A DNA stretch of 64,000 nt from Chamaecyparis obtusa (lineage: Eukaryota; Streptophyta; Pinopsida; Cupressales; Cupressaceae). Each line of letters starts with the position of its first letter. The stretch's first letter is position 1. The notes below the pieces were generated by a model, which was not told the origin of the DNA, did no database searches, and worked only from the letters and a program-made list of their open reading frames with translations. This document shows, one piece after another, positions 33,190-45,386 of the stretch. The stretch covers positions 744,001-808,000 of the forward strand of contig BSBK01001536.1 in the NCBI GenBank assembly GCA_027943335.1. Reading direction: 5' to 3'. Made by a program: the position numbers and the translations under genes.

Positions 33190-34690
33190 CTTGTCAAGGT
33201 CCCACACTTGGGGATTGCTTCTATGTTTCACAAGGTTTGTTGGGGGTCAAACACCAAGAAAGGGTGCAAAATTTTGTGATAAAAGGTTTGGAAAAGAAGT
33301 GGAAATTCTAAAATATATTATTATGAAGAGATCAGAGAAGGATTGTGATAAGACATTGGAGAATATGTACACCAAGTTAAATTTATATTCGATCTGGGAA
33401 ACTTTTTGTTTAGCTCCCCCATAAGAAGGTACTTTTAGAGCCTCACAAAAAAGAACAAGGCTAGCATTCACTTTCCCACCTATAAAAAATGGTTCCTCTA
33501 GAAGCCATGTAAGAGCTACAGTTATTGAGCAAAAAAGACATAGGACAGAACATAAGGCTACAAAGGAGAAGACGGGTTCGGAGCCTACTGTAGAAGAAGT
33601 GGGTAGTTGTAGTTTAGAAGTAGAAAAAGAATAGTTTAGAATATAGAGAGGACCAAAAGAACAAATAAGGTTGGTGATAATGAAGAGGAAGAAGAAGAGG
33701 TACATCCTCTTGAAAGGAATAAAATATCCAAAATTTCTTCGAAAGTAGAAATAGAAGACAAGGAAGTAGAAAAGAAGAAAGATAAGAGAAACAAGAAGAT
33801 GAAAACCCCTTTGGTTGGTATAGAGTATTAAACTCTAAATCTAGACAGTTTGGTAAATGCAATAATCTAGCATAGTGAATTGGACATGGTTGTCGGTATG
33901 TATGAAGATGTTCCCTTGGAAAGAAAAATAATAATAGATAAACTTATCATTCAACACACGATGAATTACAATGTAGACTTAGATGATATTTAGGACAATT
34001 TGACTAAGGAATTGTTGGAAGCCCCGACTAAAAGAAGAAAAGATGCATTTCTCAAGGAATCTAACCTCAAGACATATGCTTTAAGAAAAATTTGTGATTC
34101 CTTATCTCACTAAGAAAAATAAAAGATTGCTCAAGTACTAAGCATCAAATTTTGGATGAAGGAAAGAGTAAACATCATCATGGCTGAATATTTGGATGAT
34201 TATTGAAGATTGATGAAATAAATTGAAGAGGTGACTACTAAAGTTGCAAATAAATTGAAGAAAATAGATGATGTTCCAATAGATACCTCCCCTCCAGAGG
34301 TTAATGTACCTATTGACATTGCTAAAAGAGTTGTTCCAGATAAGACTCTAGATGTGTATAACAATGGTGTCAAAGGTTCAATTGTTGTAGAAGAGCTAAA
34401 TAAAATTGTGTCTTCTCTAGAGAAGACAAGCAGTGGTCTAGAAGTTGAAGAACAAATATATATAGTTACAGATCTAGTGATGTATATTCTAGAAGTTGGA
34501 ACAAATGTTATGTTTGAATAGAAGATTGATGAGTTTGTCCCGGATAATACACAAGATACAATTTTTGAGATGCATAAGATGACTAATAATGTGACACCTA
34601 TAGGGAAGATTCCAGACAAGGAGCTAAACAAGGATGAAGAGAAATTTATAGAATAGAAGGTTCCTGAGTAGAAAACAAAGGAGAGAAAAG
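33190..34690 (+). pseudogene. Degenerate Lys/Glu-rich coding tract, unrecognised
   Basis: In one frame the open pieces are 33191-33424 (77 codons), a stretch to about 33630, and 34231-34521 (96 codons), with further readable sequence between (for example IIQHTMNYNVDLDD and KIWMKERVNIIMAEYLDD-like pieces) broken by TAG and TAA codons. The composition (Lys, Glu, Val, Ile, Asp) and codon-like bias suggest a real ancestral protein of more than 450 residues. No zinc knuckle or polymerase motif is visible. A purine tract and an LTR-like region downstream make a retroelement interior the likeliest origin. Confidence 0.4.
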
Positions 34691-35969
34691 CTACTAAATA
34701 AGAAAGATGTGAAATACTTATAGTAAATCTTCTAGAGGCTCTAGAGATTCTACACTAGATCTATTGGGATTACAAATGCAATTTTAACCTATAATAACAA
34801 CAAATGTACTGAAAGTATCTATATCACAAGGAAAGATAGATCTTGACCAACTACCTCCCTTGCACAAATTACACCTAGGTGATATCTTTCACCATTCTGC
34901 TTGCAAGGAGTTTATAGAATCCTATAAAGATAGCACTGAGGTGATAGACAATGTGGTGAAAGTCCTTAATGAAGGACTTATGTGCATTCAAATAGATGAG
35001 TCATTGTCTAATGTAGATTAGTTACCGAAGCTACTTGAAGGATTCAAGCAACATATATCCACTTTAAAGGCCACAATCTTGAAGGATTTGGAGAAAAAGG
35101 TGGAATAGGAGGTTAAAGGAGCTAGTAAATAGGTGTGCAGCTACACACAATCGATTACAAGAGATTATCAAGGACTTTTAGAAATGTCTAAATGAAGTAA
35201 TTGTTAAAAATCATTTTTTTCATAGATGGCATGTTTCAACAAAGAATATATAGGATTAAGTCGGCCTCTTGGAGTCTCATATTTTACAACTGACAAACAT
35301 GGTTGATTTCAAGAATGATTGAGATGGTTGTGGAATTAAGAGTATAGATAGAGAATTTATATTTGCAAATCAATATTATGATAGATCAAAAGAAAATGAT
35401 AAAGAAATAATTCAGTCATTTAAAAAATATAGAAGCTCACCAGTATGGTAAAGATGTTTAAAGGGTTTGAAAAGTTGATTTAGGAGGCTAAGGTTCTAGA
35501 GAATAGAAAATATTCAAAGGGGCTTTTTGTAAAGATAATATGACAGTGTACCTTTTTACCTCTATGGAAAATGATTGGAAGACAACTTAGGCACAACTAA
35601 AGGTGATCCATCATGTCATTTTGTCTCCTTCAAAATAGGTAGTTCATTCTTAGTGGTTATATACATCGATAGATAAGCAATGCAATTTTGGTTTTCGATT
35701 GCATTCCTTTTGGTTGCATTCTCTAAGGGGGGTTGATGGAGTTAGGGGGAAGTTGAAAATAATGAAAATGTATTTTACAAAAGATTGTGTGTGTGTGTGT
35801 GTTGTAGATATTTTTTTTGGTTTCAGGGGGAGTAATGTATGGCATTTTAGAACTTGTACAGTATTCTTTAGGACACCCTTTGTCCTTGTTGTCAAAGGGG
35901 GAGAAATATATTGCTGATCAAAAGAGTTCACAAGTGTTTCCAACAATGACAAAAGCAGAGATTGTTGCA
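34691..35969 (+). other. Decayed interior with purine-rich tracts
   Basis: Continuation of the degenerate tract with many stops. It contains a TG microsatellite at 35786-35802 and a polypurine tract AAAGGGGGAGAAA at 35894-35906 preceded by TTGTTGTC, a context common just before 3' LTRs of plant copia elements. No preserved coding sequence. Confidence 0.4.
35786..35802 (+). repeat. (TG)n microsatellite
   Basis: Eight TG units in a row, in otherwise AT-rich decayed sequence. Confidence 0.85.
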
Positions 35970-37632
35970 CATATGAATGTTGTCATTGATGTCAAACTCA
36001 TTATAATTGAAGTTCATAAGATGGATATAGAATTCTAGGATTTGTGTTGTGTAGTGTCCCTATGTGTTCCGAAGTGTAGGGTAAATAATATACATATATG
36101 TTGTCATAGATGGGTGGAGATTGATGGAGAAGAGTGTAGAAGATATATTCGGATGTGTGAAGTCTTATTTGGGAATTTGGAGATGGTTTTAGTTGCCTGC
36201 GCATCGAAACTACTAAGTGTGACTGTTCCATTATATAGTCTATTAGACTGAGTTTTTTTTGTCTCCGTTATAATGCATCGATATATTTCACCTTATGGTT
36301 GGAGTATGGTGGACAGAGTTGACAGATGGTGCAGGGGCACCTAGAGAACACAAAGAACTCCAAATACCTATGAAGGCATACTTGAAGTACACCAAGACAT
36401 CAGAGTACATAAAGACATCCAAAGACATAAATTATAGTATATTGCCACCTATCATGCCTCTCATTTAATATAATGATTTCATGTTTGTAATGTCCTCAAA
36501 GGGACTCAAAGCTTGTTTGTAATGGACTAATGTTGTCCAAGTCTCAATTACGTTTCTAAAAGTCTATGATGGCATGGGATAGGTCTAGGTATTAAAGAAA
36601 CAATAAGAAAGGGTTAATAAAGCCATTTTTGTGGTTTTAAAATTCAAATATTTTAAAAAGTAACGGTTACCTAGGAGTTTAGAGGGAAATAATATTTTGT
36701 TATGTTTTAGACATTAACCATTCAACTCAACGACCAAAGTTGGTTGATATGGTTATTGTAAGTTTCTATATTGCAGAGGAAGTCTATGGTACTGAGAGAT
36801 ATGCCTAGTGTACGGACTGAACAGAGAAATAACAAAGAATACAGTTTACTGCAATATTGGAAGAAGTTCATATATTGACTGGTTTTCACAGAACAGTGAA
36901 GGAAACCTAGAGGAATTGCTAAGTACAGAGTAGCAGTAAGAGTTTGGCCTTAAGGTCAAAGCATTTTTATGATTTGGTTGATCGCATATGGTCATATTTA
37001 TGGTGAATCAATCACCGAGAAGGTCTAGAAGTGTTTGGAGAAGGGAGTTTGAAGAAACCCTCAAATCAAGGGTTTAAGAGGGCTAATTTGGAGATTTTGG
37101 TGTTCCCGAAGTGCTGGGTTAAATTCCTCTTATATTTAGAGGTTTTACAACATATTGAGACACTGCTGAAAATTAGGAGTCTTGGGGATATAAGCAACTA
37201 GGTGATGCTTTGTAAAATCACCCAATTTTAGTGCATTTTGGGGTCACATGGTGAGGATAGTCATACATGGTCCAAAAGATTCTATAGTAATCTTGAATTA
37301 TGTTGTGGTAGAGCCAAAAGGGTATCCAAATATATAATTTATTTTTTCCATCCTTTGGGAAAGTAAAGAGTTACAATCCATTTTACCGCTGGACAGGGCT
37401 ACTAGACAAGGCAATTAGGTCTCTAGACAGTTTGGGAAAGAATGGAGAGTTGGGTATTGTGGGTATTGCCAAGAAGCCTAAAACCTATCAAATCCATTTA
37501 GATATAAGCGTTAGACACCATATATATCATTTTGGAATCTTGGAAAAAGTCTGGTCAAGTTTGAGCACTTGGGAAGCATTTGAGGCTTTGGGAAAATAGT
37601 GGCTTTGTTAACCAAAAATTTATAAACTTTCC
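35970..37632 (+). other. LTR-like noncoding region
   Basis: Starts near TGTTGTCATTGATGTCAA, a common opening of plant copia-type LTRs, soon after a polypurine tract. No second copy is seen in the window and no TG/CA pair could be fixed. Nothing coding. Called on context only. Confidence 0.3.
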
Positions 37633-38130
37633 TTGTTTATTCACCCACCACCCTTTCCTCTGCATCAACAGATGTTACAAGATGCTATATCTCTAATTTT
37701 ATTGTCTAATTTGATCCACAACAAGAGAGATGATGATATGTACATTGTCTTGAAAAAAATAGAGTACCCATTTATAGGAATGCTTCGCTACATTCATCTA
37801 CCTTCAATTGTTTTGATGACACAATTTGTTGATATGTTTATGTTGGGATCAAGGAATGCTATGTTGAGCATCAACAACAATTATGGAGGTGTGCACTTTA
37901 GTTGGAGTTTGTTTGACAGACAACCATTAACAGTATTACCTTTTGAGGCCAACTGAAGACATTTTGATCCTTGCGGTGCATGGGGTGATTATGGGAAAAT
38001 TTTGGATCTAGAGGAAGGTGTGCCAACATGGTGTGATGCTTCACATGTTTTTTTGCCTTCTACAAGCTATGAAAGTTGTGTTTGTGGTTGGTGGTCAATG
38101 TGTTACATGCTACATCCTATTAGGTTGACC
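37633..38130 (+). pseudogene. Unrecognised degenerate coding tract
   Basis: A 107-codon open frame (37633-37956) is followed in the same frame, after one TGA, by about 55 more codons without a stop (HFDPCGAWGDYGKILDL, then YESCVCGWWSMCYML). The run and the amino acid mix look protein-like, with several Cys and Trp. No motif recognised. It could be an eroded transposon gene or an exon of a lost host gene. Confidence 0.3.
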
Positions 38131-38990
38131 TAATGGATGTTATTTTGTGTTACAGTGGAAATATATTGGTGGATATCCTTCAGAGATGGATAGATGAGTT
38201 GTGGATGACTGTGAATGAGATATTGTGAAGTGTAAACGTGCATATAAGAAAAGATGAAATCAATCACATATGTCTAAATAGCGAACTGTAATCAATATTA
38301 TAGAGAATGCACTTATATCCAGCTCATTCAATATAATTCATTGTAATCAATACTAATGTATCTTGCCTTGAAGAAATGATCTGTAGTAGTTTGCAAGTCC
38401 TTTGTATCTTTCTCTAAGGCAATGCACCTTAGTCTACATGTCTATATCAAGAGTAATGAGCTCCTTGGCCTCTTGCCTAAAACTTGTAATCAATTCTTCA
38501 TATAGTTGAGTGTGATTCTCACCTGGTTTTTCATGTAAGATTTTGGTGTTGTGTGTTGCTCTTTTTGTTTTAATTATATACTTCTACACATAAATTAAAT
38601 AGAAGGAATGATCAATAATTGGTTTTGTTTTAGTTTATGTTGATTCATCCCCAGCCATCCACCCTGATGAGTCAAGTTTATGGGATGTTTTGTTTATGAT
38701 TTTATGAGTCTAGACTTAAATATCTTATGGTTTTTCATAAACATTATGCAAACTTTCATGTTCCTAAGTTTTAGCCATATGTATGTTTGATACTTTTGAA
38801 ACTAAAGGACAAGACTGAATATATATATAGACTAATGGATATTATGATAAAATCTGGTATTTCTCTTCCCTAGTTTTAATGGGTAGTGTTCCTGCAGCTG
38901 TGTGACAAGGATACGTTAAAATAGGAAAAATTTATTATAATCTTTGCCTTGGATTTGTGTTGCGCATTCTGGTATGCTAACCTTTTGCAG
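38131..38990. other. Noncoding; possible intron upstream of the 38991 exon
   Basis: No conserved reading frame. The end (CTAACCTTTTGCAG) looks like a plant 3' splice site, so part of this may be intron. Confidence 0.3.
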
Positions 38991-39044
38991 GGGAAGAATA
39001 AGTCAGCAAAGAGCACGGACTCAATGATTGAGTGGGACTTTTAA
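38991..39044 (+). CDS. Candidate terminal exon of an unknown plus-strand gene
   Basis: A pyrimidine-rich tract ending TTTTGCAG is followed by 17 codons and TAA, encoding GKNKSAKSTDSMIEWDF. The following 350 bases read like a 3' untranslated region, with mixed composition unlike the neighbouring repeats. The upstream exons were not found, so this is only a candidate. The splice phase assumed here is 0. Confidence 0.3.
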   Translation, partial: GKNKSAKSTDSMIEWDF

Positions 39045-40669
39045 GGCGAGTAACTATTTCAAATTTTATCATGGCTCCACTACTTTAACTTCGCGGTTGC
39101 TGGTTCAGACCGAGTCAATCTAGTTACTGAGTGTTCCTATATTCTTGAAGCACTAAATATGGCTTATCCTCTTGCATAAATGATGATGTCGTTCCTGTAA
39201 CTGAAGTTGTTATGCTATGTAATGAAGGACCTAGTTTGTAGGTGTTCTATTTTCTTAGTTGCTTTTAAATAAGCTGGAACTTATGATTCCAGGCTAGTTA
39301 GATGTTTTGAGGAATTCATATTGTAATCCAGCAACAAAGTGAAATACTTTGATATTCCATATTGTATCTATGTTTTGTTAAATGAATACATGATAGTTCC
39401 AGATTTCAATCTCTGAGTTGTAAATCATTCACACTTCCGTGGGGGCCCACGCGGGAGGTGAATTCCCTGTTTATGTTTAAGTAGGATTCAGTTAAGCTCT
39501 TTGAAGTTGTTAAGCACTGTTGCTCCTGCAGCCACTGGTAACAGAACCACTGACTGTTTCCTACAACATAGGTTTACTTTCGAAGCATTATCTATTTACT
39601 GCTAAGTTTTTCCTTTAAGTTGTGAGTTAATCTGTAGTTTCAGTTGCTAAGTATAAATCTCCTGTAGCAATAGTTTTTGCTTTAGTAATGATGACCTTTG
39701 AAAAGAACTAAAGCATAAACCTTGCAACCATCATCTCAAGTTCACGATCCCGGATTGATACATTTAATGAAGTTTAGCATGATATTCTAAGTAGATATGT
39801 GATAATTTTAAGCAACGAATCATTGTCAAAGGATGTCCAATCCTTGGAGTTGCTAGGATATTATTCTGACCAGTCACACCCCACCCTCCACAACATCTAG
39901 ATGTGTTCAACAGTCTTAATTAAATAGGTGTGGCACCCAACAACCGTCAATTAAGGTTGATGAGGCAATATGGACACCAGCATACTTCATGTTAAGGTGA
40001 ACATGTCATTATTAGCAACCTAGGTGAAGAGATGGCATCTCCAAAGGTCGTGAGGCTAACTCACAATCCCTTTCAATTAGGAGATGAGTTAAACTCAATC
40101 TAACTAAGAAGTCAAGGGTTGAAATATCAATTAATACATTAATTTTCTTAGTTTGACTAAAACAAATGTGATCTTAACTTAGTGGAGGTAACACATTACT
40201 ACCATCAATTACGAATTAATGGAGCAATGGTGACTCTTGTGTACCTCAAGCCAAATCTAAAAATTCATTTTTAGCTACCTAAGTGAGAATAATTAGATAT
40301 TTTAAATATACTAAGCAAACTTATTAATTAGGTGCAATATTACACTAATGTCTAGTGTATAGGCTCTTTAATATACTTGTTTAGTAACCGTAAACATGCC
40401 CAATATTTCGATGCTTGAATTGTGGATGGCTCCATTCAACTTTTAGCAATGCAACATCAATTCTAACATTTGCTTCTCCTAGCCTATTGTATTAGATGGT
40501 GAACCCACTTTTTTTAAGGTCTTCAATAATGTGGCTTGCATCAATAGTTTCAACTCTCCCAAGTAAAAAGGGTGGGGCCATCTGTAAGCCTATGTTAGAT
40601 CAATGGATTGTAGCCCACCCTTTCACATTTTAACACCAAAACACAAGGATAGAAAATCACCTTGACCAC
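39045..40669. other. Noncoding, with an old internal duplication
   Basis: No coding sequence. From about 39940 to 40290 two roughly 240-base units resemble each other loosely (TCAATTA...GGAGCAAT or GGCAATAT, then TTAGCWACCTAGGTGA-like strings). A GTGGGGGCCCAC palindrome occurs at about 39439-39450. Nothing else recognised. Confidence 0.35.
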
Positions 40670-40672
40670 TAA

Positions 40673-41081
40673 GGGTTCATTTGGTTGCTGGAATTAACTA
40701 ATGTTGAAATTGTCAAATTCCAGTATTTGACAATTCTAGAAGTTTTAATCCGGAAAATGGTTTTTGGAATATGGCTGGAACCATTTGGTTCACTTGGAAT
40801 TCATCTGGAATTTATAATGAGAAGATGGAAAATGTTGTTTGCATATGGATTTCAAAATATTATAAATTTTGTTTTACCCCCAATTCCCATTTAAGTGGAA
40901 TTGGAATTGATTTTCCAATTCTACCTATTTAGATGGAAGATTCAAATCTTGGTTTTGTGGGGTAAATGGGAATTAACAAATCGCTACTCTAGTTTCATGT
41001 TTTGAACACAAACATCGAAAATGTCAATTCCAAGATTTGACAATTTCAATTCCAATCTAATTCTAGCAAACAAACGAGCCC
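40673..41081. mobile_element. Tourist-like (PIF/Harbinger) MITE
   Basis: A 409-bp element with terminal inverted repeats GGGTTCATTTGGTTGCTGGA at the left and the counterpart of GGGCTCGTTTGTTTGCTAGA at the right. The flanking duplication is TAA (40670-40672 and 41082-41084), as expected for PIF/Harbinger. The inner sequence is also partly palindromic (ATTTGACAATT strings near both ends). It has no coding capacity; the 69-codon frame at 40685-40894 is incidental. Confidence 0.9.
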
Positions 41082-41084
41082 TAA

Positions 41085-41874
41085 GGTACAAAGAGAAACT
41101 TCCTAAAGCTAATTGCTTACCAATGCACCACAAATTCAAACATCTAATGGCTTCTTGCAGCTAAGTTTCTCCCAACCCTATAGTGTCTTCCAATATAGCT
41201 AAAGGTTTGTGTTAACTTGTGTATCTACAAATGTTGATAGAAGCTTCAGCATTGATGATTCTTTATCCACTTGACACATTGAAACATGCTTAGCCAATAA
41301 CAAGAGCTTTGCATAATAAGTTAAAAATCCCTGGCATGGAATTTCTAACCACTACTATAGGAAAAATATAGTCAAATAAATTGCTAGTACCACATTGCTT
41401 TCACCACTTTCTAATCACCAAAATCTTGTGAGGAAATATGGTGGGTAGTTGCAAAAGCCCATTAAAATGTATGTTGCCAATCACAACTTAGAGTAAAATT
41501 CCACTTAGTACAATCTTATTTGCAAAATTTTACCAAAACAAAACAAAACAAAAAACAAGTGAAAAGAACATAATGTTTGATGAACACAAAAAATAACTAC
41601 AAATATAGTTATATTCATGAATTAAATACAACTTGTTGTGGGCCTCCTTGAGTGGGTGAGGGCAAGCTCCTTAAGAGCAGAGTTTTTGATACAAAATATG
41701 ATCAAGATGATCATTTCCTTACAAATTTATAGATAAGCATCGCACAAAGTGACTTATTAGGTACAACCCGTGTGGTATAAATCCATACATAGTAAAATCT
41801 CATTACACCATTACAACTTCATTTATATAAACAGATTCTAACAACCCTCATGTTCAAGGGTCAACCCTAGATAC
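41085..41874. other. Noncoding; possible copia LTR edge near 41837
   Basis: No coding sequence. On the minus strand TGTTAGAATCTGTTTATATA begins at 41843, preceded by a purine-rich AACATGAGGGT, which looks like the start of an LTR after a polypurine tract. No partner copy was found. Confidence 0.3.
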
Positions 41875-42180
41875 TGTAATCGCTTAAAATTGGTCTTTTA
41901 CTAATCTCAATTATTGATCATAATCATAAAAGTCCTAAACCTAAAAGGCAATTCAAATTCTAACAATTTGATCTAATCATTAAAGTTGCAAAATCATTTA
42001 AATCAATTAATTCATAAACACCAACCTTATCTGATAATTAAAATCAATTAATTTAATTTAATATCCTAGCACATTAATTAAATTGAACCCATTTGTCATT
42101 TACACAAAAAAATTAAATTAATTTGATTTAAAAATGCAAAATTGAGATAAATCCTCATAATTGACAAAGATAATGGATTA
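41875..42180 (+). repeat. Left direct repeat, LTR-like, starting TGTAATC
   Basis: About 305 bases that recur in the same orientation at 44467-44770, starting TGTAATCGCTTAAAATTGG against TGTAATCACCTAAAATTGG. This copy lacks a dozen bases near 41895 that the other has. Both carry the AT-rich ATTAATTTAATTTAAT stretch. The start suggests an LTR terminus. Confidence 0.75.
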
Positions 42181-43795
42181 TCTTCAAAATTGATAAAAAC
42201 AAGGAAAAAGATTGATAAAAACAAAGTTGATAAAAACAAGGTAAGTTTGAGTTAAAAAGTTGAGTTGCATAATTTATTAAATCAAATAAAAGGAAAAAAA
42301 ATTATTAACTTAAGTATAAAATATTAAAACAATCTGTTTTATCTATTATTTCCTCAAATCAACTCTAAAAGCATATTTTAACTGAGCTTTAACTTAACTT
42401 TGGATTAATCTTGATCGTTCATTTGAATCAAGCTCGACCGTCTATTTTTATCAGGGTTTATATAAAAGGAAGGCTCCTCTTCCCATTCAATGTGCGTAAT
42501 CTTGATAATATTGTTATTTTGCAAGTTTTTTGAAGGAGCTATTATGCATCAATTTGAGAATTTGAAAGTTTTCTCTTGTCATTATTTGCATATCATGCTT
42601 AGCCTAGAAATCATGTTTCTTTCATAGAACTTAGATTAATTTCATATCTTTTTTGCATCATAAAAATACTAAAACATAAGAACTTATATTAATTTCATAT
42701 CTTATTTGCATCACAAAAATACTAAAACATAAGAACTTAGATTAATTTCATATCTTATTTGCATCATAAAAATACTAAAACATAGTTTAATCTTCCATTC
42801 ATATAGAAACCCTTCGTCTCGGTGTAGTCAAGTCACTGATATTGCTTGAAAAATCTAAAAGCATCCATATTCGCATCATTTAGGAGGCAATAGATCAAAT
42901 TGTATGGTTTTATACATTTATTTATCTGATATCATTTGACTAACCATGCATCTAATGATCTATTGAAGTGTTTGTGATTGCAGCTTGCAGGATCAAATTT
43001 CACACACATTTCTATGGGCGCCAGAAATGTGTGTGAAATTTGATCCTGTAAGCTGCAATCACAAACACTTCAATAGATCATTAGATGCATGGTTAGTCAA
43101 ATGATATCAGATAAATTATTGTATAAAACCATACAATTCGATCAATTGCCTCCTAAATGATGCGAGTATGGATACTCTTAGATTTTTCAAGCAATATCAG
43201 TGACTTGACTACACAGAGATAGACGGTTTCTATATGAATGCAAGATTAAAGTATGTTTTTGTATTTTTTTTATGCAAATAAGATATGAAATTAATCTAAA
43301 TCCTATGAAAGAAACATGATTTCTAGGCTAAGCATGATATGCAAATAATGACAACAAGAAGAAGCAAACTCTCAAATTCTCAAATTAATGCGCAATAGCT
43401 TGTTCACAAAACCTACAAAATAACAATGTTATCAAAATTACACATATTGAATGAGAAGAGGAGTCCTTTTATACAGACCCTGATAAAAATAGGCGGTAGA
43501 TATTGATTTGGATGAACAATCAAGATTAATCCCAAGTTGAATTAAAGCTGAGTTAAAGCATGTTTTTTTAGTTGATTTGAGGAAATAATAAATTTTACAT
43601 ATTGATTTAATCTTTTATGCTCAAGTTAACAACTTTTTTTTCCTTTTATTTGATTTAATAAATTATGCAACTCAACTTTTTAACTCAAACTTGCCTTGTT
43701 TTATCAACTTTGTTTTTTTATCAATATTTTTCCTTGCTTTTATCAATTTTGAAGATAATACATTGGTTTTGTCAATTTTGAGGATTTATCTCAAT
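42141..43795. repeat. Large inverted repeat (hairpin) with a 9-base loop
   Basis: The left arm is 42141-43013, the loop 43014-43022 (ATGGGCGCC) and the right arm 43023-43795. The arms match over their whole length; near the centre GATCAAATTTCACACACATT is perfect on both sides. The left arm is about 100 bases longer because a 53-bp unit is present three times there and once in the right arm. GGGCGCCA at the centre resembles an LTR-adjacent primer site, so the structure may be two LTR copies joined tail to tail. Confidence 0.85.
42630..42788 (+). repeat. 53-bp tandem repeat, three copies
   Basis: Units begin at 42630, 42683 and 42736 with CTTAGATTAATTTCATATCT or CTTATATTAATTTC. The opposite hairpin arm has one copy, so the array expanded after the inverted repeat formed or contracted in the other arm. 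Confidence 0.85.
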
Positions 43796-44466
43796 CTCGC
43801 TCCCGAGGTGGCATGATCAATACATCATCAATCCATGATCATTAATCAAAGATCAATCTGCAAATTTAAAAAAAATCCAAATCTTCTTTAGCAATCAAGT
43901 TGTCAAATCTAATTATCAAACAAGACCTCATCACTAGGGGCATCCCAACTTCATCAGAATCCATGTATCAAGTTGAGGTTCTTTGATCCTTCTAAATGAG
44001 TGATTTCGTCACTTCACATCACGTCACTCGGATAGACATCTGATCTATTGCAACACAATTGAATCTCTAGGGGCATGTCAAGTTCATCAGGACCCATATC
44101 AATCTGGCATTGTCTTCTTAATTTGGTGATCGGCTTCATCAAGACCCATATCAAATCAATTATCTCAATCGATCATCGGACATATATTCAGTTTCATCGC
44201 ACCACATTAAGCTAGATATTTTGATCTTACCATCAACCGCTCTTCGTTCCATCAAGTTCGAAGTCGATTTCATCAATTCTAGTTCAATCAAGTTCAGAAT
44301 CAGTATCTTTTGAATCATCAATTGATCTTCATTCAATCAAGCAAAGGAGACAGTTTCTCTTTCTCTGGAATAGTTTCATCGCTTTATATCAAACTATTTT
44401 ACGCTTCGGAATCAAATGTTCTTTGAATCAATGCAATGCTCACGCATCAATTCAAAGAGGGGCAAA
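43796..44466. other. Noncoding block between hairpin and right direct repeat
   Basis: Composition changes sharply at CTCGCTCCCGAGG (43796). The block is rich in short similar phrases (TTCATCAGGACCCATATCAA, ATCAAGACCCATATCAAA, and ATCAATCAAGTTC-like strings), which look like an eroded short-unit repeat. No coding sequence. Confidence 0.45.
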
Positions 44467-44770
44467 TGTAATCACCTAAAATTGGTCTCCTAAACCATAG
44501 ACCCCTAATCTCAATTATTGATCATAATCATAAAAGTCCTAAACCCAAAAGGCAGTTCAAATTCTATCAATCTGATCTAATTATTAAAGTTGCAAAATCA
44601 TTTAAATCGATTAATTCCCAAACATCAACCTTGTTGGCAATTAAAATCAATTAATTTAATTTAATGTCCTAACACATTAATTAAATCGAACCTATTTGTC
44701 ATTTACATAGAAAAAAAGAATGAATTTGATTTAAAAATGCAAAATTGAGAAATCCTCAAAATCGACAAAA
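44467..44770 (+). repeat. Right direct repeat, LTR-like, starting TGTAATC
   Basis: Second copy of 41875-42180, same orientation. It stops matching near 44770 at AATAATC, about where the left copy runs into the hairpin arm. So only the LTR start is duplicated here. Confidence 0.75.
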
Positions 44771-45386
44771 AGAAAATAATCAAGAAGGGAATGATCTGAA
44801 TTTTAATAATGGAGATGGAATTGAATGATTATTGTGATACATGTTGACAATTTGCTTCCCAACTCGAAATGGTGATACAATTTAACATTTTTTCTTAGGG
44901 AGGTGCATGTTAATAACATCTCCCAAGTCCCAACTCCTAAACCTAAATGGTGAAAATATCACAACAATACCTCAAGTGATAATTCTTCTGCATGGGAAAA
45001 TCGTCGGGTCACATCACCTCAGGTTTCAATGCACCTACCTGGAGCACATCATCAGATCATTGTAATTCTGGTCAGTATGCTTTTGCATGTAAAAATCATA
45101 ATTTACATTGCCAATGCCAACGTGCTTGAATCCCAAGTCTCTGATATAAGTAAAGAAACAACTACAATTAAAAGCATGATGCCTGTGCGACGTCTTCCAG
45201 CAGATCACAACTTGATTCTTAGGGCAATATCTTCTACTCCTTCAATCATATACCTTGGAAATGGCATTTACCAATACTGAAATCAGCTATGAGCATCAGT
45301 TAGCTTCAAAAACATGGACCAAATTTTTGTTGTGGGTGGCAGGCACTTTGATTTACATGATAACTTGAATGTAACATTTTAGAAAT
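44771..45386 (-). other. 3' flank of the PTAC2-type gene
   Basis: Just past the stop codon on the minus strand; probably its 3' untranslated region followed by unrelated DNA. The 83-codon plus-strand frame at 45029-45280 has no signature. Confidence 0.4.

Noticed and set aside
33247..33705. 152-codon minus-strand hydrophobic frame
   Set aside because: It is the complement of a Lys/Glu-rich plus-strand coding tract, which always gives Phe/Leu/Ser-rich antisense frames.
34200..34631. 143-codon minus-strand Ser/Thr-rich frame
   Set aside because: Antisense shadow of the plus-strand 96-codon piece at 34231-34521.
45029..45280. 83-codon plus-strand frame next to the PTAC2-type gene
   Set aside because: It is antisense to the 3' flank of that gene and has no motif.
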